From positions 310,001 through 374,000 of the forward strand of contig NJPS01000026.1 in the NCBI GenBank assembly GCA_002946415.1: a stretch of DNA of 64,000 bases. The letters are read 5' to 3'. Below, one piece after another: positions 31,383 to 43,901 of the stretch. The position numbers were made by a program, and so were the translations under genes. The stretch's first letter is position 1. Each line of letters starts with the position of its first letter. The stretch is from Rutstroemia sp. NJR-2017a BVV2 (lineage: Eukaryota > Ascomycota > Leotiomycetes > Helotiales > Rutstroemiaceae). The notes below the pieces were generated by a model. It worked only from the letters and a program-made list of their open reading frames with translations. It searched no databases and was not told the origin of the DNA.

Positions 31383-34287
31383 TTGAGTTGTGGGATGAAA
31401 TGTGTGATTGTAGGCTGAGCGATGTTCAACTCATCGTATGGCAAGCAAGCAAGCAAGCAAGCATTGGGGCGCATTTCTGTTTATAATTTTCCTGAATCTC
31501 TTACCTTCGTAAAGTCAACTTACTCCAAAAAGTTCTCCTACTTCAATCTTACTCCCCTGTTATTTCACCTTCTCCTTCTCCTTCAATCCCCCAACCAAAT
31601 CAAATGCAAAACTTCCCGCATCCAGCTCCTGCACCCTCAACCCAAAACATCCAACTCCGGAGCTCCCTCAACCCACATCGACCGATGCTCGTACCATCTC
31701 ACTATACACGGATTCATCCAACCAATTATATGCGCTGTGGGAAGTTTTGTTGCAGATCGCGATTTTCTTCTACACGGCTGCTGCAGAAAAATTTGGGATG
31801 GATGCTGGGGGGTTGTGGGTGTTGTGGTGTGTGTTTTTGGGTGAAGAAAGGTATACGGTAAGGTCACGGGACGGGACGAGGAAGTTGTTGGTTGCTGTTT
31901 TGGATAGGTGGATGAGTAAGAGGGTTAGTAATGGTGAGGGTTTGTATGGAGGGAGGGATTGATTGATGAGTGCTATGGATGAACAAACGAACAAACGAAC
32001 GAACGAACAAGCAAACGAACGAACGAACAAACGAACGAACGAACAAATAAAGGTACGAACGAACGAAGGACAGAATGCTATGTATGAATGAATGAATGAA
32101 TACCACAAACCAATCAATCAATCCATCAATCACAAGCATTCATCTATATACCTACCAACCTACTTGCCAGCACTGCTTCTTGCATAGCTTCGAACATCAT
32201 CTTCCCCTCTATGTATATGCATCCACCAATGAGCACACAAAGAAGTAGAAGAAACCATGTGACTAATTTGTGGAGAATGTTTGTTGCACGTCTCAAATTT
32301 TTGGCTATTTGAGATTGTCGTTGGCAAAAAAGCTTATTGGGGGAATGCTTACCTTACCTTACCGTAAGCGCATATACGTTTTTTGGTGTTTGGTTTGGCA
32401 GGGGGGAAGGCAGGCGTTGTGTGGTCGATATCAGTTTGTGTGTGGAAATTTAGAAGTGTGCGGTGGAGGAGGAGGGAGGGGAGAAATATATGTAGATGTA
32501 GATAAAGAGGGGATTTACTACTATATATGATCGTTGTGCTGGTTATTGATTGTGGATGTGAAGAGAAAGAAAAGGAGGGAAGAGAATCCAGACCATTTTG
32601 TGGGAGAGATGATCATGTGATCACGAAGATCGGAATCGGGAGAGGCTTTTACCTTGATTCTTCGCTGATATTGCTTCCTCAACGGCACAGATAGCTAGCT
32701 GATTTTAGTCCTCAAGCTGGATGAACAGACAACCTACAATCAATTCGTTCATTCGTTCCTTCTCGAGATGTACATACTGGAAATCACGTGCTCCAAACAT
32801 CGGGGACCTCCGATGGCTTGTTTCCCCGGCCGGCCCAGGGGCTTCGACGTCTGCTTGTAGGAGGTGGGATAATGCGGGGAATGTGATAGATAGATTGACG
32901 GGATCATCATCATCATCAAAACGCTAAGACGGGTGAATAAGTGAGGTTCTGTTTCTGGCAAAAAGACTGGATTTCTGTGTGTGCGGGAGAGAAGGTGCCG
33001 GATATGGCAGCTAGGTCCGCAATAGACAGGACGCTGAACGAACGAACGAACGAACGGATGGGCAACTTGCTCGATGAATCGCAGTTGGGTGTCTTGAGTC
33101 AGGTAATGTGTATATTCTTTTCTCGATGCCGTTGTATCGCCGGTAGATGGTGGATGTATCGGGAGAGTCCGACAATGACCGATATCCAACGGGGTCGGGC
33201 CTTTGAAGTCCTATCCGCACATATTGCCTCTGGTATAGAAGCCAGCGAGAATTTCCCGACGGCCAGACATCTCTCGCAATGACGTCTCCTTTCAGAGAAA
33301 GAAGAGAAAAAAAGCTAGCCCGAACACGAATCAACTATGATGGCGTGCATTCTGGATTTCCAAGCAAAAGCAAGTTTTGACTCGACCCGACTTGACTTGA
33401 GAGAAAAAACATTCTCCGGCAAAACAGGAAGGGAATGAGTCTTGAAGGAATAATTATCGAGTAATTGTTATCGAGTAATTATCGAGTAAAAGATTCATAT
33501 GCATTGAGTTTGGATGCGGTAGCGGGAAGTTGGGAGAAGGGAGAGGTAGGTGGTACCTTGACGCTAAGGCCAGATTGGTTGGGTTGAGCTAGGCTAAGTA
33601 GAGTAGACTTTGGCTTCAAGCTTTTCCTCCGATGGACCCGATGTCGCTCTGACGTACGAGGAGAATGAGGTTTGCATGCGTTTACTCTTGTACAGTCAGC
33701 AAGCGAATCATTTGTCTCATCAGCTGTCTGATGCAGCAGTACTGGTATCTAGAGTTTTCGTAGACCCTCATGCCTTGCTCTCTCTTGTGTACCGTCGCAC
33801 CAAATCACCTACCTAACAGATGAACATCGACGACGACGACCACGACCACGACCACGACCACTTCATCGATGCACAGCCGCGGCTTCTCGAAGAGTCACCG
33901 AGTGGAAACGCTCCACCATACTATAAATGAAATATGAAATGTCGCACTACCCACACGAAGCCGAAATTGTCCGATAGTATTCCGTCGATTCTAGAACTAT
34001 TCCCTTCTCGGCGCTCTGGCCTCTGGCCTTCCTCACTAAGCAGCGTGTTTACTCGATGGAAACACATCATACGCTTATTTTGGGGATGCGCTCGCTGGGA
34101 TAGGCTAGCTTGCTCGCTTGGCAGGACCCTGAACCAGCGGAATTTCATACAGTAGCTAAGAAATGGCTAATCTTGCAGGTACTATGAAAGGAGTAACACG
34201 AACGGATCTCTGCTACTATGGGTCCATTCCTGCCAAGCCAGCTAATGGCTTTTCGGCGCTGCGTCGTTATTGGCGCTTGGGACGAAA
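31383..34287. other. long microsatellite-rich spacer, no gene seen
   Basis: About 2.9 kb with many simple repeats: GCAA near 31440-31465, GAAC/GAAY near 31980-32100 and 33035-33060, CATCAT near 32905, and CGACCA/CACGAC near 33825-33862. Frames such as the Phe-Ile-His-Ser runs on the minus strand come from the GAAC repeat. The sequence otherwise looks non-coding. Confidence 0.6.
31980..32070 (+). repeat. GAAC/GAACAAAC microsatellite
   Basis: Imperfect array of GAAC with interspersed AAAC units, followed by a TGAA array to about 32100. Confidence 0.9.
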
Positions 34288-34344
34288 GATAAGGGCATAA
34301 GGGGATAAGGGATAAGGGCGTTGGCGTTGGCGTTGGCCGATAAG
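34288..34344 (+). promoter_or_regulatory. cluster of four GATAAG motifs
   Basis: GATAAG occurs at 34288-34293, 34304-34309, 34311-34316 and 34339-34344, about 550-610 bases upstream of the allantoinase ATG. HGATAR is the known binding consensus of AreA/NIT2-type nitrogen regulators, and closely spaced pairs are typical of strong sites. Binding itself is inferred. Confidence 0.55.
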
Positions 34345-34702
34345 CATGTTTTGGTGGGAAAGCCCTCACAGCCCACAGCCCACAACGAGGAATCGCGGAA
34401 ACTCACTCTCAGATGCAGACTCTCAGACTGCCTTAACCCAGATGGATGCTACGCTCCCACACTACAGCTATGGGAATGAGCAGAAAAGAAGGTGTGAATG
34501 CACTCCACAGCACAGTAAGCCTATCGTGGTTGGTATGATTCATGACTGATGATGGCTGCTTTGTTCTTATTATTGCCTCCATTTCCTCTTACTCGATGGA
34601 AATGCGACCTTTCTTCCGTCTCCCCCGTCTTTGCCCTCTCTCCGCTGCTTAAATAGTCAAGTCAACCAAACAAAGGAATTCCTTCTCACCCCCCCATTTT
34701 TC

Positions 34703-34776
34703 CTTATCAGGAGCTGTCTGACTTTATCCCCCAATCCTTCCTTATCTATCCCACATATTTTCCCCCCCGCGATAAG
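34703..34776 (-). promoter_or_regulatory. proximal GATA-factor motifs
   Basis: GATAAG is found on the minus strand at 34703-34708 and 34741-34746 and on the plus strand at 34771-34776, with a GATAA at 34724-34728. They lie 120-200 bases before the allantoinase ATG. Together with the upstream cluster they suggest nitrogen-regulated transcription. Confidence 0.55.
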
Positions 34777-34897
34777 AGCATTTCAGCGGTGAATTTCCCC
34801 CTTCACACCCCAGAGTCCCTTCATTCTCTCTTGCTCTTTTCTATCTCCATCATTGTCCAGCGTTATCTTTCGTTCTCGAGTCCAAACCGCTCTCAAA

Positions 34898-36594
34898 ATG
34901 TCCACCATCAACGCCTCTCCCGCATCATCATACCCGCCTACTCCGGCTGCTACACCACCCCATGATACAGAAAACCCACTTACCGTTCTCGTATCCTCGA
35001 GGGCTGCTATCTTCGACCTTGAAGACAATCTTGTCATCTCACCTGCAACCATTACCATTTCCCCTGCCTCGGGCAAAATCATATCAATCCTTCCTACCGT
35101 TCTCCCGCCCTCGAGTTTCCCCCCAAATACCGTCTATGTGGATCACACACCTCATTTGATTCTCCCCGGTCTGGTCGACGCTCATGTACATCTCAATGAG
35201 CCGGGAAGGACAGAATGGGAGGGCTTCAGTACCGGCACTAAAGCTGCGGCATCGGGTGGTGTCACAACGGTTATTGATATGCCGCTGAATGCTATCCCGC
35301 CGACGACCACAGTGAAGGGATTGGAGGAGAAGATAAAGGCTGCTCAAGGTCAATGCTATGTTGATGTTGGCTTCTATGGTGGAATCATACCTGGGAATGC
35401 TCATGAGCTGCTTCCACTTGTTGAGCGTGGTGTCAGGGGTTTCAAGGGATTCCTCATCGAGAGTGGTGTATGAGCCCCTTCCTCCTTCTACCTACTTCAT
35501 TCACCATACTGACATTTCGCAACCAGGTCGATGAATTCCCCGCCGTCTCCTCTTCCGACGTATCACTCGCTCTCCAAACCCTCTCCAACACCCCCACAAC
35601 CCTCATGTTCCACGCGGAAATGATCCCCCCCATCACCTCCTCCGTCGGCGACGACGTACAAATCTCCCTCCCCCCACTCGCCCCCTCCGGCCCCCTAACC
35701 ACCTACTCCACCTTCCTCTCCTCCCGCCCCCCCTCCTTCGAAACCTACGCCATCGCCGAAATCATCTCCCTCGCCCACCTCGCCCCCCTCCTCCACCTGC
35801 ACATCGTGCACCTCTCCGCCATCGAAGCCATCCCCCTCCTCCGCGCCGCCCGCCAATCCGGCACCAACATCACCGCCGAAACCTGCTTTCACTATCTCTC
35901 CCTCGCCTCCGAAGACGTCGCCGAAGGCGACACTCGTCATAAATGCTGTCCGCCGATTCGTTCCTCCTTAAACCGCGACGGTCTTTGGGATGAGCTCGCC
36001 CGCCCCGATTCGGTTATCAAGACTATCGTTAGCGATCACAGTCCCTGCACCCCGGAGCTGAAATTGCTTCCGGAACATCTTTCGCATGGCTGTGGTGCGA
36101 TGCGCGATGATGCTGTGGGTGTTAATGGGAAGTTACTCAAAGAGCAAGAAGAGAAAGAAAAAGGCGATTTCTTCGCCTCCTGGGGCGGAATCTCGTCTGT
36201 TGGGCTCGGTCTCCCGATTCTTTGGACGGAAGCCACGGCGCGCTCTTCTTCTTCGAACTCGGCTTCGAGCGTCGGTATCTTAGACATCGTACGTCTTTGC
36301 GCGATCAATACGGCGAAACAGGTGGGACTCCAGCATCGCAAGGGAGCCCTGAGACCGGGGATGGATGCGGATGTGTGCGTTTTTGAGGATGACGCGAGGT
36401 GGGTGGTGGGCAGGGAGGAGTTGTTGTTTAGGAATAAGGTTAGTCCGTATACGGGGAGGGAGATGAAAGGACGGGTGAGGGAGACGTGGGTTAGGGGGGT
36501 GAAGGTATTTGAGAGGGGCGTGGAGGGGGATGGGGTGGTGAGGAGGAAGGAGGGCCCGGTGGGGAGGTTGTTGTTGGAGAGGAGGGTTGTTTAG
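34898..36594 (+). CDS. DAL1: allantoinase
   Basis: Two exons, 34898-35467 and 35527-36594, give 545 residues. The enzyme hydrolyses allantoin to allantoate in purine breakdown, releasing nitrogen for growth. It is a metal-dependent amidohydrolase: His96-x-His98 in DAHVHLNEPGRTEWEG, the carboxylated bridging lysine Lys183 in GFKGFLIESG (split by the intron), His219 in FHAE, His285 in HIVHLSA and Asp360 in VSDHSPC are all present. The ATG at 34898 is the first in frame. Exon 1 has a disordered Ser/Pro N-terminus of about 25 residues. Exon 2 begins in very C-rich codons and ends in very G-rich ones, unlike exon 1. Several GATAAG motifs upstream suggest control by nitrogen status. Confidence 0.95.
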
Positions 36595-37582
36595 ATGGCT
36601 AGAAGGGGGTTTGTTTAGGGGAGAGGATGGGGATGAGGAAATGGGGAGGGAAGGGAAGAGGTGAAGAGTGCGGGGTGCTTGCGTTATGGGATCTGGTTAT
36701 GACGTTATGCCCGTGGAACGCGAAACGTGATTTTCACGTGATGCGATGAATGGATGGAAGGAAAGGAAAATTAATTCGCATTTTGCATTGGTTGGTTGCG
36801 ATGGACGGATGGATGGCATGACTGACAGCATTGGGATTGCATTATGGACATCGAGTTTGAATAATTCAGACTCGTGAATGGATAATAAATAACTGGATGA
36901 ATGAATGAATGAGTAAATAAATACACTACACCACATGAGTGCTCACATTATATGCATATCACATGATTCAATTCTGCCCCCACTAGGGCTACGGAAATAA
37001 CGTCTCTCGTCTCAGAGCATCTTGACAGACATACAGATGGAGTCGGGAAAAAAGCAGGGCAGGGCGGGGTAGGGTAGAAAGTTCCGCAGGGAAGTGCAAA
37101 ACACTTGGCGACGAGTTCGGGGGTGAGGAAGATGATTGTTCGAAGGGAAGGGAAGAGATAGATGGGATCGAAAGTGCGGCAGATGGGGTGGCGGAGTATA
37201 GGAGAATCGGCGGTAGGAGAGGCGGGGGAGAGGGAAAGGAGGGCGAGGGAGTGGGGAGCGGGGAAGGGGGAGAAGGGATATGCGGGAGACTTATAAGAAG
37301 ATAAATCACTAGTAAACGAACAGAAAGCTAGAGGTATATAGGTATAGCTGATTGTGACTAGGAGCGACGCGGAATTCAATGGGATGGGATGGGATAGGAT
37401 AGGCAGAGAGAGTGTTGCACGGGAATTTGTGGCTTGGGTGCTATTTGTCATAAGACGGCGCTGTAGAGAAAGGGAAAGGGTGGTGTCTGCTAGGTCTACT
37501 CAAACTTTCAGAGAACAGTAGAGAGCGCTTGAGTGGGATTGACAGATGATGTGTTTTGTTTTGTTTTGTTTATCTGCAGCAA
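36595..37582. other. spacer, no gene seen
   Basis: Between the convergent 3' ends of allantoinase and the acetyltransferase. It includes short GATG and GAAT runs near 36800-36920 and GGGAT repeats near 37380. No coding sequence is recognised. Confidence 0.5.
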
Positions 37583-38688
37583 TCAATTGGAACTAGCTGT
37601 ATATACCAATTTATATTCCATCACAAACTGGAGAAGTATCAGACATAAATGCTTACTTCCATTTAGGCGCCTTAGAGAACGAGTTCGGGTGCCCCCTTTC
37701 TCAATTCCAAGATCTCCTCCATGAGCTCTGTGAGCATATTCGGGATCAACCGGGGTCGGCTCTTTGCCCACTGCGGGATCGAAATCATCCTCTGCAGCAA
37801 GAGCGCGAGAGGGATCATGTTCATCCATTGCGCGGCAAAACCAATGCGAAGCTCCTACACGTGTAAACCCCATCGCTCTCCAGAAAGCATTAACTCTAGC
37901 TGGGTTGGCGACCAATTTAGCTGCAAAATCCGCATCGCTCTCTCTCGGTGCATCTGCGGTATTGAGTGGGGCCGGCCGCACAAAGGCAAACTTCGCACCA
38001 AAAGGAACAGCTAGCTCTTTCAATAGGGCGTGGACCATGCATCCTCCCAGTCCTTTTCCGCGATGGGCGGGTTCGACCTCGGCGATCTCAAGGACGACGA
38101 AATGGCCTTGATTCAGACGGTTATCCCAGATTCCCGAACCTTTGGTCTTTGGGCCTGATATCCACATCTCCTTCAATTTACCGCGTCGGGTGAATAGATT
38201 CATTGCAAGGTCTGCGCAATCGGGACTTATAGGATTCCTGTCTTGGTAAAAATCGCGCTGCCCCCGAGCCACCATTTGACCGCGGACACTGCCAATTGTT
38301 TTACCGCCTTCAATACATTTCGCCAAGATGTCCATTGCAAATTCGCTCTCGACATCTTTCGACATCGCGACCTTTAGCTTCACATTGTGGTTTTCGTATA
38401 CCAAGCCAGTGGCTGGACAGTCCAGAATAGTAGTAATAGTTTCGGCCTCATGATCCTCATCAAAAGGTTCAGTGTCGGAAGGAAGGTCAAGGAAAGGATC
38501 CCAGTATTCTTCGAAGTTGCGAAAGAATTGAATATTGCTTTTTTTCCCTCGCCCACTCTATTCTCCTCGTTGTTACCCTTAAGTTCTTCGCCCATCCGGT
38601 TCTGATCCACATTCTGCTCGATTATCTCTTTGTTTTCGACACAGCGCTCTTGAGTCGAGGTATCTGCAGGACGTTTTATTTGCGACAT
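37583..38688 (-). CDS. GNAT acetyltransferase, broken by a frameshift
   Basis: The core is a Gcn5-related N-acetyltransferase: HFVVLEIAEVEPAHRGKGLGGCMVHALLKEL is motif A with the acetyl-CoA pyrophosphate-binding Arg/Gln-x-x-Gly-x-Gly element (HRGKGLG), and ARVNAFWRAMGFTRVG is the following helix-strand. The best start is the ATG at 38688 (MSQIKRPADTS), giving a charged, probably disordered leader of about 50 residues. That frame and the domain frame are offset by one base at a run of seven A (plus-strand T at 38539-38545). The domain frame has a TAG upstream and no ATG before VAMSKDVE, so the break separates start from domain. The tail after about 37740 also looks unnatural, and another frame gives a helix-like ending. 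This is either a sequencing error or an inactivated gene. The substrate is unknown. Confidence 0.7.
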
Positions 38689-41675
38689 AGTACAAGATGG
38701 ATAGTAACAGCTAAGTTGATGATGGAAGGTTATTGAGAAACCTCACTGCCTGGAAGTTGATGTCTCTGCTATGGAGTCGAAATTGCCCGGCACTTCTGTC
38801 CAAAATCAAAATTTGTACGCACGGTGAAAGAAATACTGGTAGCCGGTTGGTAACAATGCAGTGAAGTGAAATGAGGCGAAGTTAATCGAGGAATGAGGTG
38901 GGTAGGTGGTTGTGAAAATGTAGTGTTTTGAAGGTGAAGAGAATAGCAAGCTCAGTAGAAAAAATTACCTGTCACAGGTGTAAGGGAAGCAGTGCAAGGG
39001 TGAAGGGTGAAGGTGGTAATTGTACGATTCTAAGGAAGAAAAGTACAAGGAGGGAATTGGAGTGGTTTAAGTACCTTGTACTTAGGTCTTGCAGCTACAC
39101 CTTAGCCACCGGCGCAGCCTTAGTCTACCATCATTCTGCAAACTGACTTTCTTGCTCTGCTAAAAGCATCGCCGTTCACTTTGGAAACGGTGCTTCTTGG
39201 CCACATCCACACTATCGTAGCATGCTGTGAGGCTGATTATGAAAAGCTATCTTCCGCCATCTTCGAAGCTTTGAAAGATACAGACATTAGAGACATGTCT
39301 ACATTTACCCAGCCTGGGACTTGCTTTAAACTCAGTTGCGACTGAGTAGAGGAGAATAACACAAGTCCTCGGAATATATATTCTATGCACAATGAATGGT
39401 GGTTGTCCATCAAGCCATCGTGGCGCCTTATCAAGCAATATTTTAACTCGATCGATATAAGGCTGCATGCCGACGATTAGCGCAAAGTTGGTTCATGGGC
39501 CGGTACATAAGTCGGTTCGGCGGTTAGTCGACCACCCGTACGGTATGTCGCGGTCCTTGCCGCAAGGCCTGGCTGGAGAAGAAGCACGTGAGAAAACATC
39601 AACACTCCCGGGCGACAAATGACAGCGCAACTGTACCCCTGGGAACATGAAACACCGGAGCTCGAACCGAACCCGCGCATCAATACTGGGATGAATGACT
39701 TGCTCACTGTTCATGCGACAGTCAGACAGTCATAACTTCGGTACATAACAAAATCCCTCATTACATCCCGAAAGACGTCGAATATCGCGGATTAATCTCT
39801 GCAGCGAGATTGGCGATTGAAAAAGAGAGGTCTCTTGTTAGATCGTATCATGATCGTCATAACCGTTCCTGGTGTGGGTGGAGACTGAACGATCCACGTG
39901 GCACCGACACGAAGGCGCTTGTACCTGAAAGTGATAGTGTAGTTATGTTCTCTAGAATAGACAGGAACTGAGGGAGTGAAATAGTCTGGAGAATGGATGG
40001 TGTTACGAAACAGACCCCGGGATCTGACGATGAGTTGGCGAAGTGGGATGTGGCATGACGAACACCACAAGAGCGCATGCAAATCTTTTGATTATTCTTG
40101 AGTCCGATGCAACAGATCAAGGACGTTCTTCCATTGTGGACTGTATTATGGGCGTTATTGAATGTAATATGGGATAGGAGAATCTTGTTTGTGGTTGGGC
40201 GATGGTGAATAGTAGATTGTTGAAGTTGCCACACTTTCTCGGTCGCTTCGCTCAACTCTTCAGTTGCGTGGGATATAGAAACGCAGCCATCTCGATGTGA
40301 AAGGGATGTCAACATAGTAAACGTTCGCAATAGCGGGAGCCTTCTTATGGGAAGGAAATGAGGCAAATGAATGCTGTGGTAGGTGATAAGGCTCCCTCAC
40401 TTCGTCGGTGTCGCGACTGGAGCCTAGCGAAAATTGTGAAATTTCCGCCTTCTGTGGTAGATCGCCCAATAAGCTGAATATTGGTTTTGGAAAGTGACTC
40501 ACACATGCCAGGAGTATGTAGCTGATACCAGCCTCGTTCAGTCTTATAATTCAATGGAAATAAAAGACCATTGTTGTGGCAAAGGAAATGCCTCTCGGTC
40601 GCACGTTCGACATCGCGAGTCAAAGAAAGCCAACTTTCGTTCAGGTCCACAAAATGCAACAGCAAAACTCCAGATATGAAAATCCAAATAGTGAAGGTTC
40701 TTAATGTCTCAATTGCGCATCTTTTCATGTAAAAATCAAAGCAATTGAATTCGTTGTGGTCGAATATTGAGCGCAGACGTAGGACGCCTAGAAAAGATCG
40801 TGATGGCTTCAAAAACTTCAATGCGCATCAATGAACAATAGCCTGCCGCACTTGCACTCACAACGCGAAAATTGAATAAATGATGGATTTAATTGAATCT
40901 TTGGATTTCAGAGAACTACTGAGATATACGAGAAACTCATTATGAAACGCGTTGAAGTCCTCAAAGTTACTAGCAAAACAATACATGTCGGTACACATCA
41001 TCCTCAAGACAGAAATTTATATTGATATCTCTTCAAAATGGGTACACGAGTCTGTCTTCATCCGCTTGCATTGGGCGATAAATCTGACGATATTGAATGG
41101 GATGATTCATGACACTATCGATGAATGCGTTGTTCAACCAAAGCATCATCAAAGAAAATGTGTGGTACCTTTTCCCCAAAAGCAAAATGAGAGAGAAGTG
41201 AAGTGGATGAGGGAGAGGAGAGAGGGGGGAGGTGGGAGGAGGGCAAAACCTGGGTTGAGGGTCGGGTCGCATGATCAAGGGGAGCGAAGAATATGTCGGT
41301 ACAGAGGACTAAAGGTAAATCCAACAACTTTCCTCTTCCTCTAGACCAATAAAACGCACAGGATTTAAATTTAAATTCCCTTCTGTTTGCACTTCTTTTC
41401 ATATTTATAGCTCAATTGGGACTAGCTGTGTCAACTCTCGAACTCTGGCGGGAAGTGTGGGAAGATCACCAAGACCTTCCCTCGCCTCTACATAAACAAT
41501 CGACCCCCCGCTTTCAAAAACACGACCTTTCGGAACCTCTTTCGTCTTCCTCCACACCAACGCTCAACCACTGAATTAAAATCAAATCAGATATCGAATC
41601 CATCTCTCCATTCATCAAATCGAATTCATCTCTCAATAACCTCACAAAATCCCAAGTTTCCATCAATCTATCAAG
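38689..41675. other. long spacer, no gene seen
   Basis: Three kilobases between the acetyltransferase start and histone H1. Overlapping frames up to 169 codons near 39857-40366 (minus) lack any motif or codon bias. A short TTTAAATTTAAATT palindromic run lies near 41365 in the H1 promoter. Confidence 0.5.
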
Positions 41676-42763
41676 ATGCCTCCAAAAGCTGCCGCCCCAA
41701 AAGCTAAGTCTGCTGCACCTGAGCATGCCAGCTACCAAGGTAAGGAATAGCTTCCTATTCTACAACAACACGTCGCATATACATCATGTATACATATCCC
41801 TGGTCGCATACCATTGGGCGATTGAATCAAAAGCTTCGATTTTGTACATGACACTTACTGACGCGTCGTTTCAGCTATGATCACTGACGCTATCGTCAAC
41901 CTGAAAGAGGTATGTCTACTTTCCCCTCCACGTCCTAATCATAACGCATGCTAACGTTTCTCCTGCAGCGCAATGGATCTAGGTATGCTCATATCCCTAT
42001 ATATCGCAAGACTTTTGAAACAAATTTCAACGCGTTTCTCTTCGTTCTTCAGTTTCAAAACTAACTTCGGCACAGCCGTATGAAGATCAAGAAGTACGTT
42101 CGCGCCAACAACAACATCTCTGCCGCCGATTCCATGTTCGATTCTCTTTTCAACCGCGCCTTGAAGGCAGGTGTTCAAAAGGGTGTTTTCGCTCAAGCAA
42201 AGGGTATGTCTCTCCCCTTTCGTTCGATCATGCCATGTCTAACCCCTCATTTTACAGGTCCATCCGGTCCCACCAAGCTCGCCCCTCTAGAGAAGAAGAA
42301 CCTTGAGAAGAAGGCCGCCACCGACAAGAAGGCTGCCGACAAGCCAAAGGTCGCCGCTGCCAAGAAGGCCACCACCACAAAGAAAGCTGCTGCCGATAAG
42401 TCAAAGGCTCCCGAAAAGCCCAAGGCCCCCAAGGCAAAGGCCCCAGCTAAGGCTAAGGCTGCTGCTCCTAAGGAGCCAAAGGAGAAGAAGGCTGCTGCTA
42501 AGCCAAAGAAGAAGGCCGCCCCTAAGGGTGATGTAAGTAGCCAATGCCATCATCCATCCATACCTCAGCTAATCATGTTACAGGCCGTCGAGGAGAAGGC
42601 AACAGTGTTGAACAAGACCAAGTCTGGTCGTGTCACCAAGAACAAGACCGAAAGCAAGCCAGCAGCCAAGAAGGCCGCCGCACCAAAGAAAGCAGCTGCC
42701 CCTAAGAAGGCTGCCGCTCCCAAGAAGGCCACACCAAAGAAGGCCGAAGCCGCATCTGCATAA
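41676..42763 (+). CDS. HHO1: linker histone H1
   Basis: Six exons, 41676-41739, 41875-41909, 41969-41982, 42076-42203, 42258-42532 and 42584-42763, give 231 residues. The winged-helix globular domain (about residues 17-90) is encoded by exons 1-5: ASYQAMITDAIVNLKERNGSSRMKIKKYVRANN, then ADSMFDSLFNRALKAGVQKGVFAQAKGPSG. The rest is a lysine/alanine/proline tail with repeated AAPKK units, which binds linker DNA and compacts chromatin. Exon 3 is only 14 bases. Phases agree at each junction, so the many introns are secure. The tail repeats may vary in number between strains. Confidence 0.96.
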
Positions 42764-43882
42764 GCAGTTGTGCTACGAACTTGAGCTTTTTTGATTGTTC
42801 ATATTGGCGTTTGGCGGGCAAGGGAATATCGCGTGACGGCTGCTAAATCACCGCGTTTTTGTTGTTATTGCTCTCTCGTTTCGGTTTTACTATTTACGGA
42901 TCTTTTTTTACGCTCTGGTTGTAGGGCAATTGAACAGGTCATTGTCTTTGATACTACCTACAAAAACAAATTTACTGCTACTACTACTACTACAAGTACT
43001 GAGGTGGATGTACGGGAACTATTATTGGCTGTCAGCGTTAAGTCTAGATAGGGCTGGGATTCGGGCTTGGGCTGAAGGAAATCGCTCGCTTTCCTGGGGT
43101 TCTTTACTCGTCTTGTCTTTTGGGCAGGCTGGCGATGAGGCGTGTGTACGGGAACGGGTTGGGGGGTTTGGGTTGGGATTTTATCGGATTTGAGTTTATG
43201 GGAACTCTTACTGCTGCTGAACGGAGACGGGTGGATGGGTGGGATGGATGTACTTGTACAGAGATCAATGAAATGAGAGTGAAGAGAATAAATGAAAAAG
43301 AATTCCGAAAATAATGCGTCTTTCCAGTTATTGATCATGTGTTCTTTTGCTCTTCATTTACCTTTTTGAACTGTCGCATCATGACGCGTCTCCACGTCGC
43401 ATTTGTTGTTGTTGTTTTTGTGGTTCTCAGACGGTTCTGTTCCCACTTCTCTTCTTCGAGAGCGCGGCGCGTTTCCTCCACCCCTCTCTCATTCCCTCCC
43501 TCTTCCTCTCTTGAGTGAGCGCATGACATAAATATACATTCGGTTGTATGATATTATGATGCTATTAATGAGTACTTTGTTTCTTTCGGTCTTTCTTTGG
43601 CTAGAAAAGATAGGTTTCACTGTGTCTTGACTCAGTCACCTCAATTCCATTGATTGATTCCATCTGATCCATCAGCAGCCAGCAGTTTTATTTATTTATT
43701 TACTTCTTACTTTATTTATTCATCCATCGAGTATAGTAAGCAGCCCTGTGCGTTGTGCGTTGTTGTTGTTGTTGTTCGGGATTTTAAGTCTTCTGGAACT
43801 TTGGGATTGGGATTGGAATGCCGGCAGGTTTATTTGGGTAACAGACAGAGACAAATGGAGAGACAGACCCCTTTCATTATTA

Positions 43883-43901
43883 TGTGTGTGTGTGTGTGTG
43901 T
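43883..43901 (+). repeat. GT dinucleotide microsatellite
   Basis: About nine GT units in a row. Confidence 0.95.

Noticed and set aside
31770..32139. Minus-strand frames with Phe-Ile-His-Ser and Phe-Val-Arg-Ser runs
   Set aside because: Entirely generated by the GAAC/TGAA microsatellite.
39857..40821. Overlapping minus-strand frames of 158 and 169 codons
   Set aside because: They overlap each other, lack motifs and show no codon bias like the clear genes.
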